The notes beneath the pieces are model-generated. The model worked only from the letters and a program-made list of their open reading frames with translations, was not told the DNA's origin and did not search any database. Position numbers and translations under genes: made by a program. DNA of 64,000 nt from Streptococcus cristatus (lineage in GTDB: Bacteria; Bacillota; Bacilli; Lactobacillales; Streptococcaceae), in the NCBI RefSeq assembly GCF_008369405.1, contig NZ_VSJJ01000003.1, forward strand, positions 93,387 through 157,386. Direction: 5' to 3'. Of this stretch, positions 42,284-50,687 are shown one piece after another (within the stretch, counting starts at the first letter, position 1; each line of letters begins with the position of its first letter).

Positions 42284-42724
42284 ATGGAAATTCGTGTGAT
42301 GGCAGAAAAGGATTATGCCTCTGTTTACCAGTTGTGGGTCTCTTACCCTGACATGGTACTCGATAGTCTAGATAACTCTGAAGAAGAGATCGTCCGTTTT
42401 TTGAAGCGCAATCCTGAAACCTGTCTAGTTGCCTTAGAGGATGAGAGCTTTATCGGCACTATTTTGATCGGAACGGATGGCTACCGAGCTTATATCTATC
42501 ATGTGGCTGTCCATCCATATTTTCGGAAAAAAGGAGTAGGAAAGGCTCTGGTCGAACAGGCCTTGTCAGCAGTGAAAAAACTTGGCATCCATAAAGTATC
42601 ACTAGTCGGTTTTGAAAAAAATCAACAGGCCAACCTCTTTTGGGAAAAGATGGGATTTTCAGCTAGAAATGATCGACTCTACCAAAATCAGGAACGGGCG
42701 GAGATGATTCGACAGGATACATAA
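42284..42724 (+). CDS. GNAT-family N-acetyltransferase
   Basis: A 146-residue acetyltransferase with motif A YHVAVHPYFRKKGVGKALVEQAL (about residues 70-92) and FWEKMGFSARNDRLYQ near the C-terminus. It starts 15 nt after clpC. The ATG at 42284 has GGGAGG 9 nt upstream; the in-frame ATG three codons earlier does not. It is probably the third gene of the ctsR operon; substrate unknown. Confidence 0.88.
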   Translation: MEIRVMAEKDYASVYQLWVSYPDMVLDSLDNSEEEIVRFLKRNPETCLVALEDESFIGTILIGTDGYRAYIYHVAVHPYFRKKGVGKALVEQALSAVKKLGIHKVSLVGFEKNQQANLFWEKMGFSARNDRLYQNQERAEMIRQDT

Positions 42725-42808
42725 AAAGCTGATTTACTTAGCATTCTTGCTAGGCTAATCAGAACCGTGTTATCATGCTGAAGAATATCGTTTAGAAAGG
42801 CAGAAACT

Positions 42809-43291
42809 GTGTCTCTTCGTTACCTTACTCGAATCGCTCTTCTAGCAGCGCTCTGCGTCGTGCTTCGCTATGCCTTTGCCGGCCTGCCCAATATCAAGCC
42901 GATTACAGCGCTGTATTTTCTCTTGGTGGATTTTGAGGACTTGAAGGGCTCGCTTCTGGTCATGTCTATCAGTATCTTTGTATCTTCTTTCCTCTTTGGA
43001 ATGGGGCCTTGGGTCCTTTTCCAGATCTTATCCTTTGCGGTGGTCATTTGTCTATGGTACCTGCTGTATCGGCGACTAGGCTTGTTTGGCCAGAGTATGT
43101 TGGCCTTGCTTTTAGCCTTTAGCTATGGTCTTGTGATTGATGGTATCACAGCTTTGATTTATCAAATGCCTTGGTGGACTTATGTGGCGGCAGGAGCAGG
43201 CTTCAATCTAGCTCATGCCTGCTCAACCATGCTCTTTTATCCTATCTTGTATTTTATTTTAAGGAGACTTTATCATGAAAAAAATCTTTAG
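42809..43291 (+). CDS. ECF transporter S (substrate-binding membrane) component
   Basis: A 160-residue membrane protein with five to six helices, starting at a GTG with GAAAGG upstream. RIALLAALCVVLRYAFAGLPNIKPITALYFLLV shows the alanine-rich first helix that docks on the EcfT subunit. ECF S components capture vitamins or metals and use a shared energising module (EcfA-EcfA'-EcfT) encoded elsewhere. The next gene overlaps by 17 nt and encodes a DUF4430 lipoprotein; this pairing, and similarity of DUF4430 to transcobalamin, points to cobalamin or a related ligand. Confidence 0.83.
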   Translation: MSLRYLTRIALLAALCVVLRYAFAGLPNIKPITALYFLLVDFEDLKGSLLVMSISIFVSSFLFGMGPWVLFQILSFAVVICLWYLLYRRLGLFGQSMLALLLAFSYGLVIDGITALIYQMPWWTYVAAGAGFNLAHACSTMLFYPILYFILRRLYHEKNL

Positions 43292-43676
43292 CTTGCTTAC
43301 GCTTGCCTTTGCTCTCTTTTTAGTGGGTTGTAGTAATAGCCAAACAAAGACTGATACCAGCTCTAGTTCGGCTGCTTCTTCCGTCAAAAAGGAACTGAAA
43401 ATTAGCATCAGTATTGCACCAGAAGGTCAGGAGAAGAGCGAGAAAACGGTGGCTGTTGAAGAAGGAAAGACAGCGATGGATGCTTTGAAGAAGGCCTATA
43501 AGGTCGAAGAAAAAGAAGGTTTTATCACTTCGATTGACGGACATGCTCAGGATGAAGCAAAAGGTCTCTACTGGATGTTTAAGGTCAATGGAGAAATGGC
43601 TCCTAAGGGCGCCAATCAAATCACGCTCAAGGATGGAGACAAGCTAGAATTCTACCAAGAAGTCTATCAGCAATAA
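43275..43676 (+). CDS. DUF4430 (transcobalamin-like) lipoprotein
   Basis: A 133-residue lipoprotein: signal MKKIFSLLTLAFALFLVGC with the lipobox Cys at residue 19, a Ser/Thr linker, then a DUF4430 domain (KISISIAPEGQEKSEKTVAVEEGKTAMDALKKAY; GLYWMFKVNGEMAPKGANQITLKDGDKLEFYQE). This fold is shared with the C-terminal domain of cobalamin-carrier proteins. Translation is coupled to the overlapping ECF S gene, so it is probably the extracellular receptor feeding that transporter. The ligand is inference. Confidence 0.88.
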   Translation: MKKIFSLLTLAFALFLVGCSNSQTKTDTSSSSAASSVKKELKISISIAPEGQEKSEKTVAVEEGKTAMDALKKAYKVEEKEGFITSIDGHAQDEAKGLYWMFKVNGEMAPKGANQITLKDGDKLEFYQEVYQQ

Positions 43677-43689
43677 ATCTTTTATAAAT

Positions 43690-43724
43690 AGAATCTGATG
43701 CTTAGACATTAGATTCTTTTTTTG
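43690..43724 (+). terminator. Terminator after the DUF4430 gene
   Basis: AGAATCT/AGATTCT outer stem with ATG/CAT inside, followed by seven T. Confidence 0.85.
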
Positions 43725-43785
43725 TACCCTCGATACAGTTTTAAAGTGTCTGAAAAATATTTTTATAAAATTTTATAAAAAACTA

Positions 43786-43813
43786 TTGACAAAATAAAAA
43801 TATAGTTTATAAT
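43786..43813 (+). promoter_or_regulatory. Promoter and AT-rich repeats of the NAD operon
   Basis: TTGACA (43786-43791), 16-nt spacer, TATAAT (43808-43813). A direct repeat ATAAAAATATAG (43794-43805 and 43812-43823, 18-bp period) overlaps the spacer and -10 box and is a candidate binding site for the NrtR encoded in the operon. Confidence 0.75.
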
Positions 43814-43861
43814 AAAAATATAGAAAGAATAAATTATAAAAAATAATAAAAAGGTGAAATC

Positions 43862-44920
43862 ATGAAAAAACAAATTGCAATCATCTTTGGAACCTTTGCT
43901 CCCTTGCATCAGGGGCATATCGATTTGATTCAGAAGGCTAAGCGTTCTTATGACAAGGTGCGCGTGGTGGTTTCTGGTTATCAGGGAGACCGTGGCGAGG
44001 AAGTAGGTCTATCTTTGCAGAAGCGGTTCCGCTATACGCGTGAGACCTTCGCAGATGATGAACTGACTCAGGTTTATAAACTAGACGAAACGTCTTTCCC
44101 TCGCTATCCTCTGGGCTGGGCTCAGTGGTTGCCAGCTTTATTGGACTTGGTAGGCTATGATGCAGAAGACGAGGAGTTGATTTTCTTTGTAGGAGAGCCT
44201 GATTATCAGGCGGAGTTAGAAAAGCGTGGCTTCAAAACTTCTTTGCAGGAGCGCCAGTTTGGGATTTCAGCTACGATGATTCGGGAAAATCCTAGCCTTT
44301 ATTGGAAATATATCGCCCAACCTTTCCGCCGTCACTTTACCAAGAAAGTGCTGATTATGGGTAGCGCCAGCAATGGTAAAACGACCTTGGCCAAGGATTT
44401 GGCTCGCTTTTATGATGCTCCGGTTAGTCTGGAATATGCTCGAGAATATCAGATTCAAAATAACGTGCGAGACGATGAGTTGACCCCTAAGGACTACTAT
44501 TATCTGCTCTTGGGACAATATGCTCAGACTTCCCGCTTGATTGACAGCAGCGCCAACCGTGGTCTAGTCGTAGCTGATACAAATTCGTTGGTAACCAAGG
44601 CCTACTATGATTACTATCTGAAAGAAAGTCCGGCTCAAGACGAGGAGACAGAGACCTTTGACAACCTCTTTGCTAGCATTTTGGCCAAGGAAAAATGGGA
44701 TTTGATTCTCTTTGCTGAGCCGGTCGGAGCCTATGTCAACGATGGCTTTCGTGATATGAGCATGGCAGACGAGGCTATCCGCAGTGATTTTTCTAGCTAT
44801 TTGAAAAAGCTGAAAGAGGATTGTTTAGCTCATATTCCGACGGTTTATCTAACTGGTAGTTATTTGGACAATTATCAGGCGGCTAAAGAAGTGATTAACA
44901 AGATTTATCAAGCAGATTAA
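43862..44920 (+). CDS. nadR: NadR-like NMN adenylyltransferase / ribosylnicotinamide kinase
   Basis: A 352-residue bifunctional enzyme. The N-terminal nucleotidyltransferase domain has IIFGTFAPLHQGHIDLI (GxFxPxHxGH motif, residues 7-23) and ISATMIRENP (ISxTxxR). The C-terminal kinase domain starts with Walker A GSASNGKTTLAKDLA (about residue 164). Together they convert nicotinamide riboside to NMN and then NAD. It lacks the N-terminal DNA-binding domain of enterobacterial NadR, so it is an enzyme only. First gene in the operon with pnuC and nrtR. Confidence 0.95.
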   Translation: MKKQIAIIFGTFAPLHQGHIDLIQKAKRSYDKVRVVVSGYQGDRGEEVGLSLQKRFRYTRETFADDELTQVYKLDETSFPRYPLGWAQWLPALLDLVGYDAEDEELIFFVGEPDYQAELEKRGFKTSLQERQFGISATMIRENPSLYWKYIAQPFRRHFTKKVLIMGSASNGKTTLAKDLARFYDAPVSLEYAREYQIQNNVRDDELTPKDYYYLLLGQYAQTSRLIDSSANRGLVVADTNSLVTKAYYDYYLKESPAQDEETETFDNLFASILAKEKWDLILFAEPVGAYVNDGFRDMSMADEAIRSDFSSYLKKLKEDCLAHIPTVYLTGSYLDNYQAAKEVINKIYQAD

Positions 44921-44941
44921 AAAAGAAAGTGGTAAAATAGA

Positions 44942-45757
44942 ATGGTAGTAAAAAATCAAAAACTCTCTCCTGCAGCTCTCTACGCAGGACTAAAACAAAA
45001 ATCTCAAACCTTTGCTCGGAATTTCCAGAATGTCTGTGCAGCAGCAAAAGAACAGGGCTTTAGCGGTATCGCCAAATTGCTCTGGCAGGATTTATTTGGC
45101 GGGCGTAGCTTGACTCAATGGCTCTACTTGATTGCTCTTTCTAGTCTGCCCTTCATTCTGGAGTTTACCAGTGGGCAGGAGCAACATGACTGGTTGGGAC
45201 TCTTTGCTTCCTGGACAGGCATCGTCTGCGTCATCCTAGTAGCTGAGGGGCGGGCTAGCAATTACCTCTTTGGGGCTGTTAATTCGGCCATTTATCTCAT
45301 CTTGTCCTTTCAGGCTAGCTTTTATGGAGAAGTGCTGACAACAATCTACTTCTTTATCATGCAGCCAATCGGCCTTTATACTTGGCTGTCCAATCGGGTT
45401 AATGAGCAAGATAAGGAAGAGCCTTCTCATTTTGAGGCTAAGAAGTTAGACTGGCGTGGCTGGCTTAAATATTTGGCCTTGACCGCTCTGATTTGGATTG
45501 GTATGGGCTTTGCCTATAAGAGCATTCACAGTCACCGGCCTTTCCGCGATAGTGTGACAGATGCGACTAATGGTATTGGTCAGCTTCTCATGACGGGTCT
45601 CTATCGCGAGCAGTGGATTTTCTGGATTGCAACCAATCTCTTCAGTATCTACCTCTGGTGGGGCAGCAATCTTCACATTCAGGCTATGTACTGGGTTTAT
45701 ACCCTCAATAGTATCGTCGGCTGGTATCAGTGGACCAAGGCAGTGAAGAAAGCTTAG
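44942..45757 (+). CDS. pnuC: Nicotinamide riboside transporter PnuC
   Basis: A 271-residue membrane protein with about seven TM helices. The PnuC-type residues are visible in NYLFGAVNSAIYLILSFQASFYGEVLTTIYFFIMQPIGLYTW (about residues 101-143) and NLFSIYLWW. A ~50-residue cytoplasmic N-terminal extension precedes the membrane domain. The SD is weak (AAAGTGG). It imports nicotinamide riboside by facilitated diffusion, trapped by NadR phosphorylation. Confidence 0.95.
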   Translation: MVVKNQKLSPAALYAGLKQKSQTFARNFQNVCAAAKEQGFSGIAKLLWQDLFGGRSLTQWLYLIALSSLPFILEFTSGQEQHDWLGLFASWTGIVCVILVAEGRASNYLFGAVNSAIYLILSFQASFYGEVLTTIYFFIMQPIGLYTWLSNRVNEQDKEEPSHFEAKKLDWRGWLKYLALTALIWIGMGFAYKSIHSHRPFRDSVTDATNGIGQLLMTGLYREQWIFWIATNLFSIYLWWGSNLHIQAMYWVYTLNSIVGWYQWTKAVKKA

Positions 45758-45814
45758 AGCAAGATTTGGAGGATTTTTGATAGAAAAGATAGCTTAGGAA
45801 AGGAAGAAAAATTC

Positions 45815-46603
45815 ATGACCAAACAGGATATCCCAGCGGGAATGTCGGAAAAAGAGTATTACGAAACAATGGCGGATGAGTCCGCCTTTTTGGCATGGTA
45901 CAAGACACAGGATTTGCCTAAGTATGAGACGCCCAGCGTAACAGCGGATATGGTGGCCTACTGCTTCGTAGAAGGCCAGTTGAAACTCTTGGTTATCAAG
46001 CGCAAGGCCCACCCCTATCAGAATAAATATGCCTTGGTTGGAGGCTTTGTGGATAAACATGAGGATGCCTATCAAGCCTGCATTCGGGAGGTCAAGGAAG
46101 AAGTGGATCTTGATATACCGCTAGAAAAAGTGGAGCAGTTGATGACGGTCTCTACTCCAGGACGCGATCCGCGCGGTTGGGTCATCACCATTGCCCATTT
46201 GGTCTATCTGCCGGCAATTGCTATCAACCAAGTCAAGGCTGGTGATGATGCTAAGGAAGTCACCTTCCTTGATGTGGACTTTAAGACAAGGAGTTTTAGG
46301 GATGGCGAGCGCCTTCTAACAGCAGAGGACTTTGCCTTTGACCACTACCAAATCCTGCTGGAATCTATCAAGCGCATTCAAGGACGACTGGACTGGAATC
46401 CAACTTTTCTCCATCTGCTGGAATCACCCTTTACTGTCTATGAAGGGACTGAGTTGGTCAATCTCATCACGCCTAGACGCCCCATCGTCAGCAATAATTT
46501 TCTAGTTAAATTTGGAGAATACTTGGAGGAGGCAGGCGTTAAGCGCGTGCCAAAGAAGAAACCAAGAAAAGTTTATAAACTGAAGACAGAAAAAACGTGT
46601 TAA
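45815..46603 (+). CDS. nrtR: NrtR-type Nudix transcriptional regulator of NAD metabolism
   Basis: A 262-residue protein with an N-terminal Nudix-like domain (VEGQLKLLVIKRKAHPYQNKYALVGGFVDKHEDAYQACIREVKEEVDLD, about residues 52-100) and a C-terminal winged HTH (about residues 170-250). The Nudix box is degenerate (EEVD rather than EExG), consistent with a non-catalytic ADP-ribose sensor as in NrtR. Context with nadR and pnuC confirms the role: NrtR represses NAD salvage genes and is released by ADP-ribose. SD AGGAAG. Confidence 0.93.
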   Translation: MTKQDIPAGMSEKEYYETMADESAFLAWYKTQDLPKYETPSVTADMVAYCFVEGQLKLLVIKRKAHPYQNKYALVGGFVDKHEDAYQACIREVKEEVDLDIPLEKVEQLMTVSTPGRDPRGWVITIAHLVYLPAIAINQVKAGDDAKEVTFLDVDFKTRSFRDGERLLTAEDFAFDHYQILLESIKRIQGRLDWNPTFLHLLESPFTVYEGTELVNLITPRRPIVSNNFLVKFGEYLEEAGVKRVPKKKPRKVYKLKTEKTC

Positions 46604-46630
46604 AAGAAAATTGATGATATATTTTACTTG

Positions 46631-46810
46631 AGAGTGGGACAGAAATCGGTAATTCGTTAGAATTCGATTTCGTCGTCCCACCTCCGCACAGTTGAGTAGG
46701 GCTGTAAAAGCTGATGAAATCAGTGTAGTAGAGCCCACTCAACCACTGCGCCTTGCTCGACAATCCAAAGACAATTGAGAGGATAGGACTTTTGTCCCAG
46801 CCTCTTTTTT
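46631..46810 (-). repeat. Dispersed ~180-bp element, copy 3 (reverse orientation)
   Basis: Begins GAGTGGGACAGAAAT and ends TTTTGTCCCAGCCTC, the reverse complement of copies 1, 2 and 4. It lies 28 nt after nrtR and could terminate it. It shows a mismatch in the hairpin (GGATAGGAC). Confidence 0.9.
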
Positions 46811-46920
46811 TATTTTTATTACGAATATAAAAGTAGCGACATATCTGCTGAAGAAGAGAGGAGGCCTAAGTTCCGGATGCTATTTGCTTCAAAAATTTTT
46901 GAAAAATTCCATTTATCTAG

Positions 46921-46949
46921 TTGACATACTTTATTACGAGTGTTACAAT
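46921..46949 (+). promoter_or_regulatory. Promoter of the Q/P-rich lipoprotein gene with WalR-like repeats
   Basis: Perfect TTGACA (46921-46926), 17-nt spacer, TACAAT (46944-46949). The -10 region lies in TGTTAC-AATAA-TATTAC (46941-46957), one mismatch from the WalR/VicR consensus TGTWAH-N5-TGTWAH; another TGTTAC occurs just before the SD. Confidence 0.7.
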
Positions 46950-46993
46950 AATATTACAAAAAGATTTCCGAATGTTACAAAGGAGAAGAAAAG

Positions 46994-47755
46994 ATGAAAA
47001 CTAAGACTTATACAAAATTGATGGCTGCTACTGTTCTAGCTTCTAGCTTACTTTTAGGGGCTTGTGGTCACAAAGAAGAAAGCAAGACTAGCACAAGTGC
47101 TAATAAGACAGTACAAACTTCTTCTAGCTCTAAAGTTGCTTCATCTAGCAAAGCTAGCAGCGCTCCAAAAGCCAGCAGCAATGCTTCTTCAAATGAAACA
47201 GTAGGGCAAGCAGAACAAGTACAGAAAGCTGTGGAATCCGTTCAACCTTCACAAAATCAAACACAACAAGGAGTGGATCAGCAAGTTCAAAGTCAACAAA
47301 ATACACAGGCTCAACCAAGCCAATCTCAACAAGCTCCTAGTCAACAAAATACGCCGACTCAACCAACTAAACCAAATCAAGCAACTCAGCCAGCCCAACC
47401 GAGTCAACCAGCTCAAAATCCAGCTACTGATCGTCAGCTTCAAAACAAGCAGGCAGAAACAAATGCTCGTTATAAAGGCGTTTTGAATATGGTCGATGGA
47501 GATTTCTCTGCAGCTGCTGGTAGTTGGACGGATGCAGGAGGCAGTACAGTGACTGTTTCAGCAGGCGGACAGTTTAGTGTCAAGTCAGCAAATGGAACTG
47601 TCAATACTTACCATGTTGCTTCATATGCCTATACTTTGGATGATGGTCGCTATACAGCTCAGCTGGGTTCTGCTGAGCCATCTGCTCCTAAATTGGGCAT
47701 CCAAATCACTACTGGCGCTGACGGTAAAGTAGCTAGTGTTCAATTGATCAAATAA
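46994..47755 (+). CDS. Lipoprotein with Ser- and Gln/Pro-rich stalk and DUF6287-like domain
   Basis: A 253-residue lipoprotein: signal ending LLLGAC (Cys24), a Ser/Ala/Lys-rich region (about residues 30-72), a long Gln/Pro/Ser-rich stalk (about residues 80-155), then a compact C-terminal domain with GVLNMVDGDFSAAAGSWTDAGG and LGIQITTGADGKVASV. That domain resembles the streptococcal DUF6287 type; I am moderately sure. The stalk probably projects it through the wall. SD AAAGGAG. Monocistronic, ended by a dispersed element. Confidence 0.85.
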   Translation: MKTKTYTKLMAATVLASSLLLGACGHKEESKTSTSANKTVQTSSSSKVASSSKASSAPKASSNASSNETVGQAEQVQKAVESVQPSQNQTQQGVDQQVQSQQNTQAQPSQSQQAPSQQNTPTQPTKPNQATQPAQPSQPAQNPATDRQLQNKQAETNARYKGVLNMVDGDFSAAAGSWTDAGGSTVTVSAGGQFSVKSANGTVNTYHVASYAYTLDDGRYTAQLGSAEPSAPKLGIQITTGADGKVASVQLIK

Positions 47756-47778
47756 GTGAGAAGAAATTTGCAAAAAAA

Positions 47779-47960
47779 AGAGGCTGGGACAAAAGTCCTA
47801 GCCTCTCAATTGTCTTTGGATTGTCGAGCAAGACGCAGTGGTTGAGTGGGCTCTACTAGGCTGATTTCATCAGCTTTTACAGCCCTACTCAACTGTGCGG
47901 AGGTGGGACGACGAAATCGAATTCTAACGAATTACCGATTTCTGTCCCACTCTCATTTTT
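47779..47960 (+). repeat. Dispersed ~180-bp element, copy 4
   Basis: Nearly identical to copy 1 over its whole length, same orientation, 20 nt after the lipoprotein gene and just before the converging dusB stop. It is placed to terminate both genes. Confidence 0.9.
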
Positions 47961-47966
47961 ATTTCT

Positions 47967-48944
47967 TTAATGTTGGAGTTGCAAGAGTTCCTCGATCTCT
48001 GCCAATGTGCTGGCCTTTGAAATGGCACCGCGAAGTTTAGCTGCACCAGATGTTCCACGAAGGTAGTGAGGAGCGAGTCCGCGGAATTCACGAACGGCTA
48101 CGTTTTCTCCTTTGAGGTTAATCAATCGTTTCAAATGTTCGTAGGCGATTTTCATCTTGTCCTCGAAAGTCAAATCAGGGAGAATTTCTCCAGTTTCAAA
48201 GTAGTGGTTGATCTGGTTGAAGAGGTAGGGATTACCCATGGCTGCGCGACCAATCATAACAGCGTCAGCCCCGACTTCTTCGATACGCTGTTTGGCTTCT
48301 TGGACCGTACGGATGTCACCATTTGCGATAAATGGAATCTTGGTCAAAGCTTGGGCTACATCGTGCAAGGTCTCAAGGTCTGCGTGGCCTGTATACATTT
48401 GTTCACGGGTACGGCCATGCATGGCCAAGGCTGAAACGCCAGCTGCTTCGGCTGCCAGAGCATTTTCTACAGCCAGTGAGCTGTCGGACCAACCCGTCCG
48501 CATCTTGACTGTCAGAGGGATATCCAAAACGGACTGAACCTTGTTGATGATTTTATAGATTTTTTCAGGATCCTTGAGCCACATAGCGCCAGCTTCGTTT
48601 TTGACGATTTTGTTGACCGGGCAGCCCATGTTGATATCGACGATATCTGTCTTGGTGTTTTCTTGAATAAATTCCGCTGCGCGAGCCAAACTGTCCTCGT
48701 CGCTTCCGAAAAGCTGGATAGAGACTGGATTTTCACCCTCATCAATGTGAAGCATGTGGAGGGTTTTTTCGTTGTTGTATTGGATGCCCTTGTCAGAGAC
48801 CATTTCCATAACGACCAGGCCTGCTCCCAGCTCTTTGGCAATGGTTCGGAAAGCAGAGTTGGTTACGCCGGCCATAGGCGCCAGAACCGTACGGTTAGGA
48901 ATTTCAACATTTCCAATCATAAAAGGGGTATTAAGATTTGTCAC
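47967..48944 (-). CDS. dusB: tRNA-dihydrouridine synthase DusB
   Basis: A 325-residue FMN- and NADPH-dependent enzyme reducing uridines in the tRNA D-loop. The barrel starts [35 protein letters not shown], and the catalytic Cys is in [20 protein letters not shown] (about residue 95-114), with [13 protein letters not shown] and [14 protein letters not shown] later. It starts at a GTG (SD TTGGAGGAA) that overlaps the hslO 3' end by 14 nt, the typical streptococcal hslO-dusB pair. Confidence 0.97.
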   Translation of the reverse strand: MTNLNTPFMIGNVEIPNRTVLAPMAGVTNSAFRTIAKELGAGLVVMEMVSDKGIQYNNEKTLHMLHIDEGENPVSIQLFGSDEDSLARAAEFIQENTKTDIVDINMGCPVNKIVKNEAGAMWLKDPEKIYKIINKVQSVLDIPLTVKMRTGWSDSSLAVENALAAEAAGVSALAMHGRTREQMYTGHADLETLHDVAQALTKIPFIANGDIRTVQEAKQRIEEVGADAVMIGRAAMGNPYLFNQINHYFETGEILPDLTFEDKMKIAYEHLKRLINLKGENVAVREFRGLAPHYLRGTSGAAKLRGAISKASTLAEIEELLQLQH

Positions 48945-49803
48945 GAATCAGTTCCTCCAAGTCATTTTGGTCAAAGTGGTAGGCTGTCTGGCAGAATTGA
49001 CAGATGATTTCAGCCCCGTGGTCTTGATCACGCATCTCTTCTAAGTCAGCCTTTGGCAGAGTAGCCAAGGCATTCATGAAGCGCTCTTTGCTGCAATCAC
49101 ACTGGAAGCGAATTTCCTCTTCAGACAAGCGTTTGTATGGCTCATCACCATAGATGGCAGCCAGCAGAGCTTCGATATGGTCATCGGATTCCAGCAGTCT
49201 TGAGATAGCAGGCATTTCTTGGATCCGCTTCTCAAAGCGGGCGATTTCAGCTTCCTTGGCACCAGGCAGAACTTGTACCAAGAAACCGCCGGCAACCTTG
49301 ACTTTATCATGCTGATCCAAGAGAACATTGAGGCCAACGGCAGAAGGAGTTTGCTGGCTCTCAGTCAGATAAAAGGCCAGGTCTTCGCCGATTTCGCCAG
49401 AGATGAGTGGCGTCATGGAGTTGTAAGGATTGCCAGTACCATAGTCCGTGATGACGAGGAATTCGCCTTGGCCGACAAAAGGGCCAACTAGAACTTCGCC
49501 AGTGGCTGTCTTTTTAATATCGACACCGGGATTTTGCACATAGCCCTTGACATTGCCTTTGGTATCTGCCACGGTGATGATTGCGCCTAGCGAGCTGGTA
49601 CCAAGAACTTTGACGGTAATCTTAGTCTGGCCTTTTTCATTTGCAGCCAGAATCTGGCTGGCAATCAGTGTGCGGCCGAGTGCTACGGTAGAACTTGCTT
49701 GAGTTTGATGTTTTTCTTGAGCGGTCCGAACGGTCTCTGTACTGTCCAGCACATAGGCCCGAAAAGAACCGTTTTCTGAGATAGTTTTGATAATTTTGTC
49801 CAT
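48931..49803 (-). CDS. hslO: Redox-regulated chaperone Hsp33
   Basis: A 290-residue holdase activated by oxidation. The N-terminal domain carries [16 protein letters not shown] and VQNPGVDI; the C-terminal redox switch has [10 protein letters not shown] and [13 protein letters not shown] (about residues 234-272), the CxC and CxxC zinc ligands whose oxidation activates it. First gene of the hslO-dusB unit; its SD is weak (AAAAGGT). Confidence 0.97.
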   Translation of the reverse strand: MDKIIKTISENGSFRAYVLDSTETVRTAQEKHQTQASSTVALGRTLIASQILAANEKGQTKITVKVLGTSSLGAIITVADTKGNVKGYVQNPGVDIKKTATGEVLVGPFVGQGEFLVITDYGTGNPYNSMTPLISGEIGEDLAFYLTESQQTPSAVGLNVLLDQHDKVKVAGGFLVQVLPGAKEAEIARFEKRIQEMPAISRLLESDDHIEALLAAIYGDEPYKRLSEEEIRFQCDCSKERFMNALATLPKADLEEMRDQDHGAEIICQFCQTAYHFDQNDLEELIRDKS

Positions 49804-49972
49804 ACCTTTTATTTTAACACAAAAATAAAAACAAACGTAGCCTTTGTGCTTGTTTTTCTTTCAGATTTCTTCTTGCATTGTACTTTGGTCAAGTCAAACA
49901 AAAAGGAGAAGATTGACAAATTATGATTTTAAGGTGACTATCTGAGTTCTGACAATGGCGGATGCGTTTGAG

Positions 49973-50001
49973 TTGACAATTGTAATATAATCAGTTACAA
50001 T
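49973..50001 (+). promoter_or_regulatory. Promoter of the DUF4649 gene-trxA with inverted repeat
   Basis: Perfect TTGACA (49973-49978), 17-nt spacer, TACAAT (49996-50001). An inverted repeat ATTGTAA (49979-49985)/TTACAAT (49995-50001) starts after the -35 and covers the -10, a likely operator. No gene occupies 49804-50041. Confidence 0.75.
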
Positions 50002-50041
50002 AAAAACATAGAATTACGAATTGAATCAAAAAGGAGAGCTT

Positions 50042-50263
50042 ATGATTGAAATTACCTATCTAGACGCAGCTAAGTCAGAAAGGAAGATGACTTTCGAGTC
50101 TTATGAAGACTTTGAACGTTCTCAACATGCCTGCCTGATCGGTGTCGCGGATTACTACACTGTGCAAAAATTAACTTACAATGGTCATGATTTGGACTAC
50201 CATGGGACTTATGGAGATGTTTTCTTCTATCTCATGAAACAAGATTTAAGCCAATATAATTAA
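50042..50263 (+). CDS. DUF4649-type small protein (73 aa)
   Basis: A 73-residue acidic protein, MIEITYLDAAKSERKMTFESYEDFERSQHACLIGVADYY..., which I associate with a streptococcal DUF4649-type family of unknown function. The ATG at 50042 has AAAGGAG; a start seven codons upstream overlaps that SD. It lies 14 nt before trxA and shares its promoter, so a redox link is possible. Confidence 0.8.
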   Translation: MIEITYLDAAKSERKMTFESYEDFERSQHACLIGVADYYTVQKLTYNGHDLDYHGTYGDVFFYLMKQDLSQYN

Positions 50264-50277
50264 AAAGGAGAACTACA

Positions 50278-50592
50278 ATGGCAAAAGCAATTACAGATGC
50301 AACATTTGAACAAGAAACAAAAGACGGATTGGTCTTGGTAGACTTCTGGGCAACTTGGTGTGGCCCATGTCGTATGCAAGGTCCAATCTTGGATAAATTG
50401 TCTGAAGAACTTTCAGAAGATGTCTTGAAAATCGTCAAAATGGATGTAGATGAAAATCCACACACAGCTCGTGCCTTTGGAATCATGTCCATCCCAACCC
50501 TTCTCTTCAAAAAAGACGGCCAAGTGGTCAAGCAAGTTGCAGGTGTTCACACAGCAGAACAAATCAAGGCTATCGTTGCTGAATTGAGTTAA
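50278..50592 (+). CDS. trxA: Thioredoxin
   Basis: A 104-residue thioredoxin with the active site WATWCGPCRMQGP (Cys at about residues 29 and 32), the cis-Pro IMSIPTLLFKKDG and the Gly-rich C-terminal helix. It reduces protein disulfides with electrons from thioredoxin reductase. SD AAAGGAG. Cotranscribed with the preceding small gene and followed by a strong terminator. Confidence 0.98.
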   Translation: MAKAITDATFEQETKDGLVLVDFWATWCGPCRMQGPILDKLSEELSEDVLKIVKMDVDENPHTARAFGIMSIPTLLFKKDGQVVKQVAGVHTAEQIKAIVAELS

Positions 50593-50596
50593 AAGC

Positions 50597-50633
50597 AAAG
50601 CACTCCCCATTCAAAAAGGGAGTGCTTTTTTGT
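50597..50633 (+). terminator. Terminator of trxA
   Basis: AAAGCACTCCC/GGGAGTGCTTT stem and T-run. Confidence 0.92.
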
Positions 50634-50640
50634 TTGCATA

Positions 50641-50686
50641 GAAAAAGCCCTGTTCTTCAATTTGAGGAGCAAGGCTCTTTTTGTTT
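50641..50686 (-). terminator. Terminator of the aquaporin gene
   Basis: On the minus strand AGAGCCTTGCTCCTC pairs imperfectly with GAAGAACAGGGCT, followed by TTTTTC. It lies just after the aquaporin stop. Confidence 0.75.
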
Positions 50687-50687
50687 A

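Noticed and set aside
41547..42284. 245-codon minus-strand frame opposite clpC
   Set aside because: Antisense to the second AAA domain of clpC with no SD or domain.
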